Part shown: one piece after another, positions 7,209 through 10,363 of the stretch
Position numbering within the stretch: the first letter of the stretch is position 1
Layout: every line of letters starts with the position of its first letter
Assembly: GCA_945787295.1 (NCBI GenBank)
Contig: CALZHQ010000091.1
Span: 1-10,363, forward strand
Direction of reading: 5' to 3'
Source of the DNA: an uncultured Desulfuromonadales bacterium
GTDB lineage: Bacteria > Desulfobacterota > Desulfuromonadia > Desulfuromonadales > Geopsychrobacteraceae
Length of the DNA stretch: 10,363 bases
The notes under the pieces: generated by a model
The model's input: only the letters and a program-made list of their open reading frames with translations
What the model was told of the DNA's origin: nothing
Database searches by the model: none
Made by a program: the position numbers and the translations under genes

Positions 7209-7238
7209 CAACCCCTGTGGCAACGGACGAAACAATAG

Positions 7239-7267
7239 CTTTTAGCACAATCGCCCAAGCGGTTCAA
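7239..7267 (-). promoter_or_regulatory. Candidate sigma-70 promoter of the rpsF operon
   Basis: TTGAAC (7267-7262) and TAAAAG (7244-7239) are separated by 17 bases, each matching four of six consensus positions. Transcription would begin near 7232, giving a leader of about 85 bases that contains the whole candidate S6:S18 structure. A competing -10 (TATTGT, 7236-7231) lies 15 bases after TTGGGC. Confidence 0.45.
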
Positions 7268-7499
7268 GCACTTTCCGGAGAAAAAAACTCCGCTGTTCAG
7301 GTCGGTTAGAGTAAATCCTTGGCGATGACTATCCTCTGTTTTCCAAACCTCGTCGACCGGCAATAAATGCCGTTGCCCAAGCAGACCATAAGCCGAACCT
7401 GCTGAACGGCTTTCCGCCCCGGCGCACCCTGACAGCGACTCCTGAACAGATGCTGGTGGAAGTTTACGCTAGCGCCGCACACGGATGATCCCAGGGAAC
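7268..7499. other. Gene-free stretch between cbiO and the rpsF promoter
   Basis: No convincing coding sequence is present in this 232-base stretch, which with the promoter and leader makes up the 351-base gap between cbiO and rpsF. Three small hairpins are visible: CGGAG / seven As / CTCCG (7276-7292), CGGCA / ATAAA / TGCCG (7358-7372) and AAGCCG / 11-base loop / CGGCTT (7390-7412). None has a T tract after its stem on either strand, so I do not call an intrinsic terminator for cbiO. The last hairpin, 88 bases past the cbiO stop, is the best place for transcript end formation. Confidence 0.5.
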
Positions 7500-9320
7500 C
7501 TAATCGTGCGGATGCTCATGCTCTTCATCCTCATGGCCAGGATGAGGGTGCTCATGGAAATTGCGCTGCGATTGATGACTGTGCCCGTTGGTCGCCGTTT
7601 CATGGCTGTGAGAATAATTATGCCTGTGCTCGTGCTCATGCTCGTGGGGATGGCTGTGCACCTGATCACCATGCCGATGGGAATGATCGTGGAAGTGTCG
7701 GTGCCGGTGGCTATGTTCATGCTGATGCTGCAGGTCAAGCACCTCGCGGGAGCGGACATTTTTATAACTGAGCGCCAACAGATTGAGCTCCTTCTGCCCC
7801 TGATCGGCTAAAAAATCGGCAGTAGAATAATCCTCCAGCACCTCCCCACGATGCAGCACAAGGGTCCGGCTGGTCAGCTCGGCGACCAGAAACGGATCGT
7901 GGGTCACCAGAATCCGGGTCTGCGGCAACTCCTTGAGGATCTCCAGCAACAGCTCTTCTCCTTGCGGATCGAGGCCAGCGGTCGGTTCGTCAAGAATCAA
8001 CAGCTCCGGGTCCATGCTCAGCACCGTGGCAATCGCCAGCCGCTTGCGCTCTCCCCCAGAGAGATGCAGCGGAACCCGTTGCTGGTAACCGTCCAGCCGC
8101 ACCCGCTGCAGAGCAGCATCAACCCTTCGTTTAACCTCCGTCTTCGGCAGGCCGAGCTGTTTCGGGCCAAAACCGACCTCCTCGGCACAACTGGCGCAGA
8201 ACAGTTGATCGGCCGGATCCTGAAAAACCATCCCGACCTTACGCCAGAGCAATTGACGTTGCTTTTTGTCGAGCGGCCGACCATTAAACAGGTGCTGCCC
8301 CTCGCCGCTGAAAATCCCCATCAGACAGTTCAGCAGGGTGGTTTTCCCGGCACCATTCTCCCCGACGATGGCGACCGATTCGCCGAGTCGCAGCGAAAAG
8401 TCGACCCCGCGCAGAGCGTAAGTCCCGTCCGCATACTGATAAAGATAATCGCGCAGCGCAACCACTTCTGACCCGGCAGCAGCTGGCGATGCGGCAGCAT
8501 GGGGTTCCGGGGGGAGACTGCAGGCCTGCTGAGGAGGCAGGTCCGCATCAGCCAATCCGGCCAGCCGGAAGGAAAAATCGAGACCATGCTCACGCATCGA
8601 CGGTGGGTGGGCGACCAGCTCGGCCATACTGTAGTCGTGATGCACCTGCCCCTTGTCGAGCACCACCGCCCGCTGGCAGAGCTCAAATGCGAACAGCAGG
8701 TCATGGGTGATGCAGATCAGGGTTCCCTGATAGTGACGCAACAGTTCAACCAGCAGATTTTCCTGCCCCGGGTCGAGATTGGCCGTCGGCTCGTCAAGAA
8801 CCAGTACCTGCGGTTTCATCGCCAGCAGGCAAGCCAGGGCCGCGCGTTTTTTCTGCCCGTAGCTCAGATGGTGTGAGGGTTTATAGAGCAACGGCTCCAG
8901 GCCGACCGATGCCAGCGACTGACGCACCAGCGGCTCCATACCGCCGAGGGCAACCCCCTGGTTGAGTGGACCGAAAGAAACATCATCGTACAGGGTGGAG
9001 CAGAACAGTTGATCGTCGGGGTCCTGGAACAGCACCCCGATCTCCAGCCGCGCCCGCTGGAGATGTTCACCGGCCAGCGGCAGCCCCTGATAGATCAACT
9101 CACCCTGCTGCACCGGCAGCAGGCCGTTCAGATGCTTGATCAAAGTCGACTTGCCGGAACCGTTCTGGCCGACCAGGGCGATCCGGTCTCCGGCGGCAAT
9201 GCTCAGATCGATACCGTGCAGCGCCTGCTGACCGCCGGGATAGCTGTAGTGCAGATCGCGGATTTCAAATTGTGCCGGGCCATCGAAATCGATTGGCGGC
9301 AGGCGTTTTAACTCATGCAT
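7500..9320 (-). CDS. cbiO: Fused double ABC ATPase of an ECF metal transporter, with a histidine-rich tail (CbiO-like)
   Basis: This cytoplasmic ATPase drives metal uptake through CbiQ and CbiM. Two ABC domains lie in one 606-residue chain. Domain 1 (about 18-235) has Walker A GQNGSGKST (51-59), Q-loop FQDPDDQLF (98-106), signature LSYGQ (152-156), Walker B VLVLDEP (172-178) and switch H206. Domain 2 (about 285-505) has Walker A GENGAGKTT (320-328), FQDPADQLF (366-374), LSGGE (420-424), LLILDEP (440-446) and H474. An Ala/Pro-rich linker lies at about 260-284. The residues from about 531 to 606 hold 28 histidines in alternating His-X runs with Asp/Glu, a likely Ni, Co or Zn buffer. Single-domain CbiO is normally about 270 residues, so this is a tandem fusion. 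The ATG overlaps the cbiQ stop by one base (TGATG), so the two are coupled. The substrate metal is inferred. Confidence 0.92.
   Translation of the reverse strand: MHELKRLPPIDFDGPAQFEIRDLHYSYPGGQQALHGIDLSIAAGDRIALVGQNGSGKSTLIKHLNGLLPVQQGELIYQGLPLAGEHLQRARLEIGVLFQDPDDQLFCSTLYDDVSFGPLNQGVALGGMEPLVRQSLASVGLEPLLYKPSHHLSYGQKKRAALACLLAMKPQVLVLDEPTANLDPGQENLLVELLRHYQGTLICITHDLLFAFELCQRAVVLDKGQVHHDYSMAELVAHPPSMREHGLDFSFRLAGLADADLPPQQACSLPPEPHAAASPAAAGSEVVALRDYLYQYADGTYALRGVDFSLRLGESVAIVGENGAGKTTLLNCLMGIFSGEGQHLFNGRPLDKKQRQLLWRKVGMVFQDPADQLFCASCAEEVGFGPKQLGLPKTEVKRRVDAALQRVRLDGYQQRVPLHLSGGERKRLAIATVLSMDPELLILDEPTAGLDPQGEELLLEILKELPQTRILVTHDPFLVAELTSRTLVLHRGEVLEDYSTADFLADQGQKELNLLALSYKNVRSREVLDLQHQHEHSHRHRHFHDHSHRHGDQVHSHPHEHEHEHRHNYSHSHETATNGHSHQSQRNFHEHPHPGHEDEEHEHPHD
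7503..7727 (-). repeat. Histidine-codon-rich low-complexity tract at the 3' end of cbiO
   Basis: This tract encodes the His-X tail (residues about 531-605). CAT/CAC codons alternate with Glu, Ser, Arg and Asp codons, giving short imperfect repeats such as CATGAGCAC. CAT and CAC are mixed, which argues for selection on protein sequence rather than recent slippage. Such a tract can expand or contract. Confidence 0.8.
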
Positions 9321-10246
9321 CAGACGCCCCCCAAACGATCGAACAGGAACAGAGCAACACCGAGCAGCAGCCAGATCGACGCGTGCAACCAGTCACCAGC
9401 CGTCACCTTGAAATAAAAGGGCGCCGGGAAGCGTCCCTGATAACCGCGCGCCTGCATGGCATCGTAAACCCGGTGGGTACGCTCAAAACTGCGCACGAAC
9501 AGCATGCCGAGAAAATTGCCCATCACCTGCAGTGTCTCGACCCGGCTGCGGCGCTGAAACCCGCGTACCTGCATGCCGACCGCCATCCGCCGTGCCTCAT
9601 CGAGAAAAACGAAGATGTAACGATGCGCCAGCAAGATCATTTGGGCAACCTTTTCCGGCACCCCGAGACGGGTCAAGCCTTCGACGGTCCGCGGCAGTGA
9701 CGCCGTCGCCAGCAGCGGCTCCATCAACAAAGCCACCGCACAGGCCTTGCCGGCGATTGCCAGCGCCAGTTGCAATCCGCGCAGGTTAAAGGAAAGCCAG
9801 TCGAGATTGCCGAATACCAGCAGGGTATCACCAGGACGGGTCGCAGCGGTCAGCGGCATGACCAACACAAACATCGAGAGGAAGCCACTGATAGCGAGCA
9901 GACGACGCACTGAACGCTGCAAAGGCAACCGGGCGAGCAGGACAGCAGAAAACGCCAGCAGAATGGCCAGCAGCGCCGACCAGGGGGAGCGGGTGGCCAC
10001 CACCAGAAAAGCAAAGCCGAGTAACGCGACAAGCTTAAAGCGTACATCCCAGCGATGAAACAGTGAATCGCCTTCCGCGTCAGCGTCGAGCACCGGCACC
10101 GACCAGTCCCGTTCCTGCTGAACCTTCCGGTCAGCGCGCAACGCAGCCTTGAGGATGCGCAGAGTCAGCCACCAGCCGCCGAGTAGCAACAGTAGACCGA
10201 CAAACAGGGTATAAAGGGGTAAGGAAATAAGCTGCGCTTCAGCCAT
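9320..10246 (-). CDS. cbiQ: ECF transporter transmembrane component CbiQ, with an N-terminal membrane-helix extension
   Basis: This is the membrane scaffold (EcfT) that couples ATP hydrolysis by CbiO to the metal-binding CbiM. It has 308 residues from the ATG at 10246. A TTG at 10249 is also open, but AAGG is better spaced for the ATG. The normal CbiQ start is recognisable at about 53-70 (LDADAEGDSLFHRWDVRFK). Membrane helices follow (about 70-85, 88-106, 117-135, 158-178 and 288-304), with the two coupling motifs QVRGF (226-230) and QARGY (266-270). Before this, residues 1-50 add one extra helix (about 10-30) and a charged stretch (ALRADRKVQQERD). Ordinary CbiQ proteins of about 225-260 residues lack this extension. 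It lies three bases after the cbiM stop and overlaps cbiO by one base. No separate CbiN-like gene lies between them. Confidence 0.9.
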   Translation of the reverse strand: MAEAQLISLPLYTLFVGLLLLLGGWWLTLRILKAALRADRKVQQERDWSVPVLDADAEGDSLFHRWDVRFKLVALLGFAFLVVATRSPWSALLAILLAFSAVLLARLPLQRSVRRLLAISGFLSMFVLVMPLTAATRPGDTLLVFGNLDWLSFNLRGLQLALAIAGKACAVALLMEPLLATASLPRTVEGLTRLGVPEKVAQMILLAHRYIFVFLDEARRMAVGMQVRGFQRRSRVETLQVMGNFLGMLFVRSFERTHRVYDAMQARGYQGRFPAPFYFKVTAGDWLHASIWLLLGVALFLFDRLGGV

Positions 10247-10249
10247 CAA

Positions 10250-10363
10250 TCAGCCTTGCGAGAGAGCGCCGAGACGTTGCTCGAGCAGGTCGGGCTTGAC
10301 CCGGAACAGGAAAGAGACGGTAAAACCGCTGACCAGACCTTCAACAACAAAAACCGGCAGATG
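10250..10363 (-). CDS. cbiM: CbiM/NikM-type metal-binding component, C-terminal fragment cut by the window edge
   Basis: Reading leftward from 10363, 37 codons precede the TGA at 10252-10250. The fragment begins HLPVFVVEGLVSGFTVSFLF and continues RVKPDLLEQR. This fits the end of the last membrane helix and cytoplasmic tail of CbiM or NikM, whose C-terminus typically has an H-P-EG pattern followed by an R-P-L tail. CbiM/NikM captures the Co or Ni ion outside the cell through its N-terminal residues, which lie outside the window, so the metal cannot be named here. It is the first visible gene of the cbiM-cbiQ-cbiO run. Confidence 0.82.
   Translation of the reverse strand, partial: HLPVFVVEGLVSGFTVSFLFRVKPDLLEQRLGALSQG

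Noticed and set aside
7276..7292. Hairpin CGGAG / seven As / CTCCG as a terminator
   Set aside because: The A/T run is in the loop rather than after the stem, so it does not fit an intrinsic terminator on either strand.
7301..7325. Possible tRNA fragment (GGTTAGAG-like box)
   Set aside because: No acceptor stem, anticodon arm or T-arm can be folded around it.
7148..7363. Small minus-strand open frame (71 codons) upstream of rpsF
   Set aside because: It runs through the probable promoter and the structured leader, has no good start site and has no recognisable sequence.
7503..7727. Possible tandem repeat or CRISPR-like array
   Set aside because: The repetition is short, irregular and in frame with histidine codons. 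There are no constant repeats with unique spacers.
7485..7811. Plus-strand hydrophobic Met/Val-rich open frame opposite the end of cbiO
   Set aside because: It is produced by reading CAT/CAC histidine codons in reverse (ATG/GTG). The minus-strand protein has two intact ABC domains.

Overview
This window looks like chromosomal core sequence from a Desulfuromonadia/Geobacter-type bacterium (Desulfobacterota, formerly Deltaproteobacteria). That assignment is an inference. It rests on the order rpsF-rpsR-DUF2232-rplI, the long-form HisG paired with HisI, an NtrC-family sigma-54 activator, a DUF4405-type membrane cytochrome and the moderately high GC content. I see no insertion sequence, phage gene, CRISPR array, toxin system or tRNA. 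Base and codon use look even throughout, apart from a His-codon-rich patch at about 7510-7730.

Layout: (1) 1-1197, plus strand: the C-terminal part of an NtrC-like response regulator whose start lies before the window. It ends at a bidirectional terminator at 1249-1283. Everything after that is on the minus strand, so it is transcribed right to left. (2) 10363-7500: the end of a CbiM/NikM-type component, then CbiQ, then a double-ATPase CbiO with a histidine-rich tail. These form a tightly packed energy-coupling-factor (ECF) transporter for a transition metal, probably cobalt or nickel. (3) 7499-7149: a gene-free stretch holding the probable rpsF promoter and a structured leader that is a good candidate for the S6:S18 autoregulatory element. 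(4) 7148-5048: rpsF, rpsR, a DUF2232 membrane protein and rplI, closed by a strong terminator. (5) 4953-4321: a small membrane cytochrome of the DUF4405 kind. (6) 4136-2789: hisG and hisI, the first and third steps of histidine synthesis, translationally coupled and closed by a terminator. (7) 2674-1304: dnaB, the replicative helicase.

Several starts are set here by ribosome binding sites rather than by the longest open frame: dnaB at 2674, hisG at 4136, the DUF4405 gene at 4953, DUF2232 at 6460, rpsF at 7148 and cbiQ at 10246. I found no clearly new multi-gene system. The points most worth a second look are the histidine-rich CbiO tail, the membrane-helix extension of CbiQ, a Cys/His cluster inserted in DnaB, the two-helix rpsF leader, and the separation of dnaB from rplI by cytochrome and histidine genes.
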